This document shows positions 1-4,676 of a stretch of 7,785 nucleotides of DNA, piece by piece. Each line of letters begins with the position of its first letter. The first letter of the stretch is position 1. A model generated the notes under the pieces. The model saw nothing but the letters and a program-made list of their open reading frames with translations. It did not search any database and was not told the DNA's origin. Origin of the DNA: Bacteroidia bacterium (GTDB lineage: Bacteria; Bacteroidota; Bacteroidia; JABDFU01); assembly GCA_020849195.1 (NCBI GenBank), contig JADLGT010000158.1, forward strand, positions 1-7,785, written 5' to 3'. The position numbers and the translations under genes are program-made.

Positions 1-173
1 CGAGATTTTACCTTAGCCTTAGGTACGCCGGGCATCACCTTTATAAAGTCGAGAACAAACTCGGAGTTGGAGTGCGTAATAATAGCCAGATTGGAATATA
101 TGCCTTCGGCTGTTTCCTCGCTCAACTCTATGTTGAGTTGGCCTTGTTGTGGGTTGTTGGCTTGTTCGGACAT
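1..173 (-). CDS. DUF3467 family protein, N-terminal part (cut by window edge)
   Basis: The minus strand reads from an ATG at 173 down to base 1 with no stop, giving 57 residues of an incomplete protein. After a short Q/N-rich leader come LNIELSEETAEGIYSNLA, then IITHSNSEFVLDFI and VMPGVPKAKVKS. These are the hallmark segments of the small (about 100 residue) Bacteroidetes DUF3467 proteins. The family is cytoplasmic and its function is unknown. As I recall, in many Bacteroidetes it lies directly after rpoC; here the 400 bases upstream hold no rpoC, so this copy has its own promoter or a different setting. There is no Shine-Dalgarno sequence before the ATG, as is usual in the phylum. The family call is confident, but the C-terminus is not visible. 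Confidence 0.88.
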   Translation of the reverse strand, partial: MSEQANNPQQGQLNIELSEETAEGIYSNLAIITHSNSEFVLDFIKVMPGVPKAKVKS

Positions 174-200
174 GTATAAAATAATAAAAATAAAATCGAC

Positions 201-208
201 CAAATATA
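201..208 (-). promoter_or_regulatory. Probable -7 element for the DUF3467 gene
   Basis: The minus strand reads TATATTTG, an exact match to the Bacteroidetes primary-sigma -7 consensus TAnnTTTG, 27 bases upstream of the DUF3467 ATG. No good TTTG -33 element lies 19-21 bases further up, so only half the promoter is supported. Confidence 0.4.
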
Positions 209-527
209 CATAATAATTACTTGCAGTTTGGCTTTAAAATAGAGAAATAAACTTCATTTCATCTACGAGATTCCGGCTTTACAGATGCTCAGCAATAAAT
301 CGACTTTTGCTTTTCTTTAATTCATTATCGGAACTATCTGAATATTCCTTATTTCTATTTCCAACTTTTTGAGTTTTATCAAACTAAAGGGCTAATCAAA
401 AAGATAATATCGAGAAAACCGGAGTCGTTCAATTTTTTTGATTTCTTGTCATGTACCGAAAGTAAAATTCAATTATTCAATCTCGGCCAACAATGTGTGT
501 CTCCATTTCTACTTGTATTTAAAAATA
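209..527. other. Intergenic region without a recognisable gene
   Basis: This AT-rich stretch separates the minus-strand DUF3467 gene from the plus-strand tRNA-Glu array. I see no open frame with protein-like composition, no RNA gene and no strong hairpin. It probably holds only the upstream regions of two divergent promoters. Confidence 0.5.
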
Positions 528-559
528 TTTGTCAGTTTTCGTACTAAATACTACATTTG
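528..559 (+). promoter_or_regulatory. Bacteroidetes-type promoter of the tRNA-Glu array
   Basis: TTTG at 528-531 and TACATTTG at 552-559, spaced by 20 bases, match both boxes of the Bacteroidetes primary-sigma promoter (TTTG / TAnnTTTG). The predicted transcript start is near 566, a few bases before the first tRNA 5' half at 575. It is the only two-box promoter I find upstream of the array. It probably drives the whole locus through the intact tRNA to the terminator at 1194-1238. Confidence 0.65.
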
Positions 560-574
560 CGCTCCTTTAAATCT

Positions 575-609
575 GACTGGTTCGTCTAGGGGTTAGGACA
601 CAAGATTTT
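575..609 (+). pseudogene. tRNA-Glu 5' half, copy A (oldest stub)
   Basis: Bases 580-609 equal positions 6 to 35 of the intact tRNA-Glu at 1119-1190 (D-arm, 5' anticodon stem CAAGA, TTTT of the loop). The first five bases differ (GACTG instead of GGCCC). The copy stops in the anticodon loop, where the hairpin unit begins, and no 3' half follows, so it cannot make a tRNA. Its acceptor strand no longer pairs well with the only 3' acceptor strand present (ACGGGCT). This fits a relic of the original chromosomal gene that has drifted since it lost its partner. Confidence 0.8.
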
Positions 610-640
610 TCAGCCAAAGGCTGACCACCCGAAAGGGTGG
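610..640 (+). repeat. Tandem hairpin pair, copy 1
   Basis: There are two adjacent stem-loops: TCAGCC-AAA-GGCTGA (610-624) and CCACCC-GAAA-GGGTGG (625-640), each a perfect 6-bp stem. No T-run follows, so this is not a terminator. The pair sits exactly where the tRNA anticodon loop is interrupted. Confidence 0.85.
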
Positions 641-671
641 CATTCTTTGTGTATTTTGTTCTTTATTTTAT

Positions 672-706
672 GGCCCGTTCGTCTAGGGGTTAGGACACAA
701 GATTTT
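672..706 (+). pseudogene. tRNA-Glu 5' half, copy B
   Basis: This is identical over all 35 bases to the 5' half of the intact tRNA (1119-1153): acceptor strand GGCCCGT, D-arm, CAAGA and TTTT. It is then broken by the second hairpin pair. As the 3' end of unit 1 it would once have completed a functional tRNA, until unit 2 interrupted it. Confidence 0.82.
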
Positions 707-737
707 TCACCCAAAGGGTGACCACCCGAAAGGGTGG
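707..737 (+). repeat. Tandem hairpin pair, copy 2 (compensatory change)
   Basis: The first stem is TCACCC-AAA-GGGTGA (707-721) and the second is CCACCC-GAAA-GGGTGG (722-737). Compared with copies 1 and 3, one base has changed on each side of the first stem (G to C and C to G), and pairing is kept. Confidence 0.85.
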
Positions 738-738
738 C

Positions 739-750
739 TGTAACAGGGGT
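739..750 (+). pseudogene. Remnant of tRNA-Glu 3' part inside unit 2
   Basis: TGTAACAGGGGT equals bases 1160-1171 of the intact tRNA (end of the anticodon stem, variable loop, 5' side of the T stem). It follows the hairpin pair at once and ends abruptly before the T loop, 17 bases before the GIY-YIG start codon. Confidence 0.6.
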
Positions 751-767
751 AAAGTAAAATGTAGAGT

Positions 768-1043
768 ATGTTCTTTGTGTACGTTTTAGAAAGTTTAAAA
801 GATAGCACAACATATATTGGATTTACTGAAGATGTTGAAAAAAGGCTTGATCAGCATAATTCAGGTCAAACGCGTTCGTTAAAGAAGAAACTTCCTTTAA
901 GACTTGTATATGTTGAGGAGTATGAATCCAAAACGGAAGCAAGAAAAAGGGAGTTAAAGCTCAAAAATAGTAGTTGGGAAAAAGAGCAATTGTATAAAAA
1001 GATTTTCCCAAAAAAATTTATGGTCCGTTCGTCTAGGGGTTAG
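768..1043 (+). CDS. Small GIY-YIG nuclease-domain protein in the tRNA-Glu element
   Basis: The protein of 91 residues is one GIY-YIG domain. It has VYV (4-6) for the GIY part, YIG (16-18), the conserved Arg and His in EKRLDQHN (R26, H30) and the catalytic-type Glu in EARKRELKLKN (E62), so the active-site pattern seems intact. The family makes metal-dependent cuts in DNA; it includes the UvrC N-terminal domain, homing endonucleases and the YhbQ/UPF0213-like small proteins. The target here is unknown. The gene begins 17 bases after a tRNA fragment, and there is no Shine-Dalgarno sequence. The C-terminus runs into tRNA copy C: the last residues (VRSSRG) and the TAG stop are read from the acceptor strand and D-arm. 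I infer a role in spreading or maintaining the tRNA-Glu insertion units. A domesticated repair role is possible but less suggested by the context. Confidence 0.85.
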   Translation: MFFVYVLESLKDSTTYIGFTEDVEKRLDQHNSGQTRSLKKKLPLRLVYVEEYESKTEARKRELKLKNSSWEKEQLYKKIFPKKFMVRSSRG

Positions 1044-1056
1044 GACACCAGATTTT
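1022..1056 (+). pseudogene. tRNA-Glu 5' half, copy C
   Basis: This copy differs from the intact tRNA 5' half at two bases only: acceptor strand GGTCCGT instead of GGCCCGT, and anticodon stem CCAGA instead of CAAGA. It ends at the same TTTT and is followed by the third hairpin pair. Its first 22 bases also serve as the end of the GIY-YIG reading frame, stop included. Confidence 0.82.
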
Positions 1057-1087
1057 TCAGCCAAAGGCTGACCACCCGAAAGGGTGG
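1057..1087 (+). repeat. Tandem hairpin pair, copy 3
   Basis: TCAGCC-AAA-GGCTGA (1057-1071) and CCACCC-GAAA-GGGTGG (1072-1087) are identical to copy 1. Confidence 0.85.
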
Positions 1088-1153
1088 CATTCTTTGTGTA
1101 TTTTGTTCTTTATTTTATGGCCCGTTCGTCTAGGGGTTAGGACACAAGATTTT
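1057..1153 (+). mobile_element. tRNA-Glu insertion unit 3 (97 nt, identical to unit 1)
   Basis: Hairpin pair, 31-nt spacer (1088-1118) and tRNA 5' half (1119-1153), equal to unit 1 at all 97 positions. Its tRNA half is the 5' half of the functional tRNA-Glu, so the working gene is a chimera of unit 3 and the chromosomal 3' half. The identity with unit 1, against the differences seen in the flanking halves A and C, suggests a recent copy event or gene conversion. Confidence 0.6.
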
Positions 1154-1190
1154 CATTCTTGTAACAGGGGTTCGATTCCCCTACGGGCTA
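1119..1190 (+). tRNA. tRNA-Glu (anticodon UUC)
   Basis: The cloverleaf is complete. Acceptor GGCCCGT (1119-1125) pairs with ACGGGCT (1183-1189), the first pair being G-U. The D stem is GTC/GAC and the anticodon stem CAAGA/TCTTG. The seven-base loop TTTTCAT puts TTC at 1152-1154. The T stem is AGGGG/CCCCT around TTCGATT, and the discriminator is A1190. CCA is not encoded, so it must be added by the CCA-adding enzyme. This is the only intact copy in the array, and it reads GAA/GAG codons. Confidence 0.95.
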
Positions 1191-1193
1191 CTC

Positions 1194-1238
1194 GGAGGGA
1201 AGAATTTGAAAAATCAAATTTCTTCCCTCCTTTTTTTT
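1194..1238 (+). terminator. Rho-independent terminator of the tRNA-Glu array
   Basis: GGAGGGAAGAATTTGA pairs with TCAAAT-T-TCTTCCCTCC (one bulged T) around a short A loop, and eight T follow at 1231-1238. It begins four bases after the tRNA. On the other strand no T-run follows the stem, so it does not serve the converging elaA gene. Confidence 0.92.
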
Positions 1239-1408
1239 GTCCTAATTAGTTGGTGGTCGGGAAAATCAACATAACGACTTCATTAATTTTTGTGGTTCGG
1301 TTTACATTTTATTTAGATGTATCCGTGTTACCTCATCCATAAACCGTAGGATTCATCGGTCTTTAGACATGTGTAGTTTCAATATAAAAATAGTGGAGAG
1401 ATAGTGGT

Positions 1409-1858
1409 TTAGTGCAAAACCATTTTTGTGTGAGGTATTTCGTCTTCGAGGTATTCTTCGCCTATGTCGATAAATCCAAATGACCGATAAAATTTGAGAA
1501 GGTATGTTTGCGCGCCTATTTTTATCTGTGTATTTGAGCCGAATAACCTGCGACATTCCTCAATGCTTTTTTCCATTAGCATTTTACCAACCCCTGTTTT
1601 GCGCACCAAAGCAGATGTTACAACACGCCCTATGGAAGCGTAATCGGGATAACTAAGTCCTTTAGGCATTATGCGCGAATAGGCAATCAATTGTTTCTTG
1701 TCGTTGTAAACCGTAAGATGCCAGCTTTGCAAATCTTTGTTGTCCGCATCCTGATACGGGCAGTTTTGTTCAACAACAAACACTTCGGCTCTCAACCTGA
1801 AAATTTCATAAAGTTCGGAAGCATGGAGTTGATTAAAATGTTTGCAACTTATTTGCAT
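1409..1858 (-). CDS. elaA: ElaA-type GNAT N-acetyltransferase
   Basis: The 149 residues match the usual ElaA length. Family segments appear in order: ELYEIFRLRAEVFVVEQNCPY with YQDADNKD (about 16-42), AYSRIMP (59-65), IGRVV (76-80), the acetyl-CoA pyrophosphate loop RKTGVG (86-91), KIGAQTYLLKFYRSFGF with GEEY, and the end DEIPHTKM. GNAT enzymes move an acetyl group from acetyl-CoA to an amine; ElaA's substrate is not established. The ATG at 1858 gives the typical N-terminus, 33 bases after the yebC stop on the same strand, so the two genes are probably cotranscribed. No terminator is evident between 1239 and 1408, which otherwise looks empty. The family call is firm; the symbol follows the family name. 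Confidence 0.9.
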   Translation of the reverse strand: MQISCKHFNQLHASELYEIFRLRAEVFVVEQNCPYQDADNKDLQSWHLTVYNDKKQLIAYSRIMPKGLSYPDYASIGRVVTSALVRKTGVGKMLMEKSIEECRRLFGSNTQIKIGAQTYLLKFYRSFGFIDIGEEYLEDEIPHTKMVLH

Positions 1859-1891
1859 TAAAACATTGTATTTTCCTTTGAAGAGGTGGGT

Positions 1892-2605
1892 CTATATTTC
1901 GCGCATATTGTGAAAAACATTTTGAACATCGTCATCATCTTCAAGTAAGTCGATTAGTTTTTGTATTTCAACTTGTTGTTGAGGAGTAACATCTTTATAG
2001 GTATTGGGCACACGTTCTTTATCGGAAGAAAGCACTGTAATTTTTTTCTCTTCAAGTGCCTTTTGCATGTTACCGAATTCGTTAAACGGTGCAGTTATTA
2101 CGGCTTTGTTTTCGTCGTGTTCAATATCTTCCAGTCCGTAATCAATTAGCTCAAGTTCAAGTTCTTCAACATTATTGGGGCCAAGCTCAATTTCAAATAT
2201 AGCTTTACGGTCGAACATAAAATCTAAGGAACCGGTTTTTCCTAAAGTGCCTTCGGTTTTACTGAAACAATTTCGAATATTAGCAACAGTACGTGTAGGG
2301 TTGTCGGTAGCAGTTTCAATAACTAGGGCAATACCATGTGGGCCATAGCCTTCGTACACAACTTCCTCAAAATCTTTCATGTCTTTATTGGTAGCGCGTT
2401 TTATAGCAGCATCAATATTGGCCTTTGGCATATTAACGGCTTTGGCATTTTGTATTACCAATCTGAGGCGGGGATTGGTGTTGGGGTCGCCACCTCCTTG
2501 TTTAGCTGCCATTGCAATTTCTTTTCCGATGCGGGTAAATGTTTTGGCCATTTTGGCGAAACGTGCAAACATCTTGTGTTTACGTTTTTCAAATATGCGT
2601 CCCAT
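1892..2605 (-). CDS. yebC: YebC/TACO1 family protein (translation factor or regulator)
   Basis: From the ATG at 2605 the protein has 237 residues, the normal length. It starts MGRIFEKRKHKMFARFAKMA, the Bacteroidetes variant of the family N-terminus, then AKTFTRIGKEIAMAA, RLRLVIQNAKAVNMPKANI, EGYGPHGIALVIE, TDNPTRTVANIRNCFSK and GSLDFMFDRK. The C-terminal segment is LLEDDDDVQNVFHNM. The frame extends upstream to an ATG at 2686, but those 27 extra residues lie before the conserved start and look like untranslated DNA. Members are cytoplasmic. They were first described as DNA-binding regulators, and later work links YebC/TACO1 to translation through proline-rich stretches. It is the first gene of a likely pair with elaA. 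Confidence 0.95.
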   Translation of the reverse strand: MGRIFEKRKHKMFARFAKMAKTFTRIGKEIAMAAKQGGGDPNTNPRLRLVIQNAKAVNMPKANIDAAIKRATNKDMKDFEEVVYEGYGPHGIALVIETATDNPTRTVANIRNCFSKTEGTLGKTGSLDFMFDRKAIFEIELGPNNVEELELELIDYGLEDIEHDENKAVITAPFNEFGNMQKALEEKKITVLSSDKERVPNTYKDVTPQQQVEIQKLIDLLEDDDDVQNVFHNMREI

Positions 2606-2672
2606 AAGTAATATGTTTAATATATAAGCTAAACTGAATTCGCTGCTTGAAAAAATAATTGCAGAGTGTGGG

Positions 2673-2680
2673 TAAAGATA
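2673..2680 (-). promoter_or_regulatory. Weak candidate -7 element for yebC
   Basis: The minus strand reads TATCTTTA, seven of eight positions of TAnnTTTG, about 67 bases before the yebC ATG. No -33 box is visible, so this is tentative. Confidence 0.25.
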
Positions 2681-2986
2681 GTGCAAGCTTAGTAAAATGA
2701 AAAAGAAAGCAAGGGAAATTTGTTTTGATACAAATAAAATCCGGCGATAGAACCATTTGAAAATACGGAAGCAAGTAAGCGTTTTCGATTAATAACTAAC
2801 AATCGACGTGTTCGAAACGATTCGTACTAATAACAGATTATTTGTTACTAAATGATTGACTAATAAATTGGATAAATCAATAATTATTACATGCTTTTTC
2901 TCACCTTTGCCTTTCGAAGATTTAAATTTTTTAAATGAAATACCCATGTACGGTATCACAAACACAAATGAATATCATGGGTGTTC

Positions 2987-3006
2987 CCTGTCTGCCGACA
3001 GGCAGG
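2987..3006. repeat. Isolated GC-rich palindrome (REP-like)
   Basis: CCTGTCTG pairs with CAGGCAGG (one G-T pair) around CCGA, giving an 8-bp hairpin 35 bases upstream of the secreted protein's ATG. Its GC content stands out from the AT-rich surroundings. Palindromes of this CTGCC/GGCAG type are, as I recall, dispersed in Bacteroidetes genomes. Only one copy is in this window, so a repeat family is an inference. No T-run follows. Confidence 0.5.
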
Positions 3007-3041
3007 CATCCGACAATCAGAATCTTAAAAAATATATACGG

Positions 3042-3545
3042 ATGAAGTTTCCATTTTTAATTTTATTTGTTTCTGTTCAAACGATTTGTTGCTTAGCCCA
3101 ATTCAACAACAGCGACACAACATTACTCATTGTGGGTACATTTAATCTGAAAAATAATTTAGTTCGAGATATTAAAACAAAATTATACATGAGCGATCAA
3201 CTCATCGACTCGGCTATTGTTGAGGGCAATCAAGCCTTTGGCTATTACCTTAAACGCAATAAAGTTTACAAAGTTGAAATAATCAAAGATGGATACAGCA
3301 AAAAAACTATCGGGGTTTCAACTAAGTTGCCCGACGACGTAAGTACAAAACCTTACTTCACCTTTCCTTTTCAAATACCTCTTGATTATGTTGGAGGAGA
3401 AACCTCAAAGAAGGATTCGGAATTTCCGACCGCCATTATTTATTACAATGAAAAAATTGGAAAGTTTGATTACGGAATTGACAGTGCGCGGATAAAAAAG
3501 AAAAAACATAAAAAGAGCAAAGAGGAGAACCAAAGTAAAATGTAG
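3042..3545 (+). CDS. Hypothetical secreted protein, carboxypeptidase-regulatory-like fold suspected
   Basis: I do not recognise a named gene. The ATG at 3042 gives 167 residues starting with MKFPFLILFVSVQTICCLAQ, a convincing signal peptide with likely cleavage after CLA. The longer frame from 2856 crosses the palindrome and lacks a signal peptide at its start, so the shorter start is preferred. The body (about 27-110) has the rhythm of small beta-sandwich domains in Bacteroidetes envelope proteins: VGTFNLKN, LVRDIKTKLYMSDQLIDSA, then YYLKRNKVYKVEIIKDGYSKKTI and STKLPDD. The tail is lysine-rich (KKKKHKKSK near 156-164). It probably resides in the periplasm or outer envelope. The two residues before the signal-peptide cysteines do not make a lipobox. 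Its stop codon touches the stop of the converging glycosyltransferase gene. Confidence 0.65.
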   Translation: MKFPFLILFVSVQTICCLAQFNNSDTTLLIVGTFNLKNNLVRDIKTKLYMSDQLIDSAIVEGNQAFGYYLKRNKVYKVEIIKDGYSKKTIGVSTKLPDDVSTKPYFTFPFQIPLDYVGGETSKKDSEFPTAIIYYNEKIGKFDYGIDSARIKKKKHKKSKEENQSKM

Positions 3546-4676
3546 TCAACCTACGGCCTTCTCAATACTTTCCCACAACAGCCTTGCCGTACGATTCCAC
3601 GAAAATTGCTGACGCTGCAGCTTACCTTTTTCAATAAATGATTGCCTCAGCGGTTCGTCGTTTGCCAAAAGCAACATTGCCCCTTTGATGGATTCTACCG
3701 AAAAGGGATCGACCAACAAAGCGGCATCGCCTGCTACTTCGGGCATTGATGTTACGTTAGAAGTAATAACGGCCGTTTCGCATCTAAAACCTTCTAAAAT
3801 AGGAATACCAAAACCTTCAAAATAGGTAACGTAAGTAAGTGCAATAGATGATGCAATTACACGGCTCAATTCTTCAGGCAACAATCTGCCTGTAAAATGC
3901 ACATCTGTCTTAAAGGACATATTTTCATACGTATTTTCAATTTCGTCGGTCCACCACATTTTTTTCCCAACCACCAACAGTTTTACATTATTAGTGTGCG
4001 ATTTTCTGAATTCATCGTATGCTTTAAATAGTCGCACAATATTTTTACGCGGATGTAAAGCTCCTACAAAAACAAAATAATCGGCCCCTCCAGTATATTT
4101 TTGTTTAACAGCTTGGCGTTCGAGCAATGTTACAGGCGAAAAAATTTCATTTACGCCATCGTACACTACATCTATCTTTTCGGCGTCAATTCCAAATTCA
4201 GTAACAATATCTTTTTTCGAGAACTGCGACACAGTAGCAATCCGCGCAGCCTTTTGTGCATACTTCGGAAAAAAATAATTGTAGTATTTACGTTCGAAAA
4301 ACGGAAGGTCGTTGGGGTAATGTTTGAAATTAATATCGTGTATTACCGCGAGTTGTTTTGTTTTTGAATTAAGCGACAGGTATCCATCGGGCGACAAAAA
4401 AAGATCAGGTTTTAAATCTCGCAGCAAATGAGCAATCGAATATTCAAACCATATATAATATAAAAACGGGTGTCGCGCCTGTGGCGATAAAATAATTGGT
4501 GTAACGTTTTCGGCAAAAAGAAACTCTTCATCAAATTCGCGATCGAACGCAAAAATAAAATGATGTTCGGGGTAATTACGCGTAATTCGTTTAAGTGTTT
4601 CATAAGTAAACCAACCTATCCCTTCCAGCTTGTTTTTTATCAGCAATCTTGTATTTACAACAATTTCCACTTCCAC
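3546..4676 (-). CDS. GT4-family (GT-B fold) glycosyltransferase
   Basis: The 376-residue protein is typical of GT4 enzymes, which transfer a sugar from a nucleotide donor to a growing glycan at the cytoplasmic side of the inner membrane. The N-terminal domain has LEGIGWFTYETLKRI (17-31), a glycine-containing acceptor-side loop, and HD at 113-114. The C-terminal donor domain has VGALHPRKNI (204-213) and the E-x7-E motif EGFGIPILE (E287, E295), followed by TSNVTSMPEVAGDAALLVDP. There is no ATG between the upstream in-frame stop and the conserved start: the start is GTG at 4676, or possibly the GTG two codons later. It diverges from the flippase gene over 130 bases, so it belongs to the surface glycan cluster but is transcribed the other way. 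Donor sugar and linkage cannot be told. Confidence 0.92.
   Translation of the reverse strand: MEVEIVVNTRLLIKNKLEGIGWFTYETLKRITRNYPEHHFIFAFDREFDEEFLFAENVTPIILSPQARHPFLYYIWFEYSIAHLLRDLKPDLFLSPDGYLSLNSKTKQLAVIHDINFKHYPNDLPFFERKYYNYFFPKYAQKAARIATVSQFSKKDIVTEFGIDAEKIDVVYDGVNEIFSPVTLLERQAVKQKYTGGADYFVFVGALHPRKNIVRLFKAYDEFRKSHTNNVKLLVVGKKMWWTDEIENTYENMSFKTDVHFTGRLLPEELSRVIASSIALTYVTYFEGFGIPILEGFRCETAVITSNVTSMPEVAGDAALLVDPFSVESIKGAMLLLANDEPLRQSFIEKGKLQRQQFSWNRTARLLWESIEKAVG

Larger units (their letters stand above)
610..706 (+). mobile_element. tRNA-Glu insertion unit 1 (97 nt, non-autonomous)
   Basis: The unit consists of tandem hairpins (610-640), a 31-nt spacer (641-671) and a new tRNA-Glu 5' half (672-706). 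All 97 bases are identical to unit 3 (1057-1153). The boundaries are sharp: both units start just after the TTTT of one anticodon loop and end at the TTTT of the next tRNA half. The spacer contains CATTCTT, as in the 3' side of the tRNA anticodon arm. It also contains TTCTTTGTGTA, which equals the codons after the start of the GIY-YIG gene in unit 2. The unit may therefore be an internal-deletion derivative of the coding unit. Mobility is inferred from the arrangement and has not been shown. Confidence 0.6.
707..1056 (+). mobile_element. tRNA-Glu insertion unit 2 (350 nt, encodes GIY-YIG protein)
   Basis: This unit has the same plan as units 1 and 3: hairpin pair, inner segment, tRNA-Glu 5' half (1022-1056). 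Its inner segment carries a 12-base remnant of the tRNA 3' part (739-750) and a complete GIY-YIG gene (768-1043). It looks like the autonomous member of the family, with units 1 and 3 as short derivatives. Small single-domain GIY-YIG proteins are nucleases or relatives of homing endonucleases, and an insertion that regenerates its target gene suits such an element. No transposase or integrase is present. Tandem duplication by recombination is an alternative explanation for the array. Confidence 0.6.
2606..3041. other. Divergent intergenic region between yebC and the secreted protein gene
   Basis: These 436 AT-rich bases hold the upstream regions of both genes, a weak -7 candidate for yebC and one GC-rich palindrome at 2987-3006. 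Frames that run through it on either strand have no recognisable protein features and are read as upstream extensions of the flanking genes. I see no RNA gene. Confidence 0.5.

Noticed and set aside
610..640. Tandem hairpins as terminators
   Set aside because: No T-run follows any of the three hairpin pairs, and the true terminator is after the intact tRNA.
610..671. Group I intron or spliced tRNA intron in the anticodon loop
   Set aside because: The insert is only 31 nt of simple hairpins without group I core elements, and no tRNA 3' half follows to splice to.
610..813. Minus-strand open frame of 67 codons across the tRNA array
   Set aside because: It is the reverse reading of the hairpins and tRNA halves and has no protein-like features.
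575..1190. CRISPR array
   Set aside because: Repeats are tRNA-derived, spacing is 97 and 350 nt, the intervals are not unique spacers, and no cas genes are nearby.
1353..1556. Minus-strand frame overlapping the end of elaA
   Set aside because: It is a shadow of the acetyltransferase gene in another frame, with no recognisable domain.
1961..2627. Plus-strand frames opposite yebC
   Set aside because: They are antisense shadows of a well-conserved gene.
2606..2686. Longer YebC start at 2686
   Set aside because: The extra 27 residues precede the conserved MGR start and show no family similarity; the region is better read as promoter and leader.
2856..3041. Longer start for the secreted protein
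   Set aside because: The extension crosses the palindrome, and the convincing signal peptide begins only at 3042.
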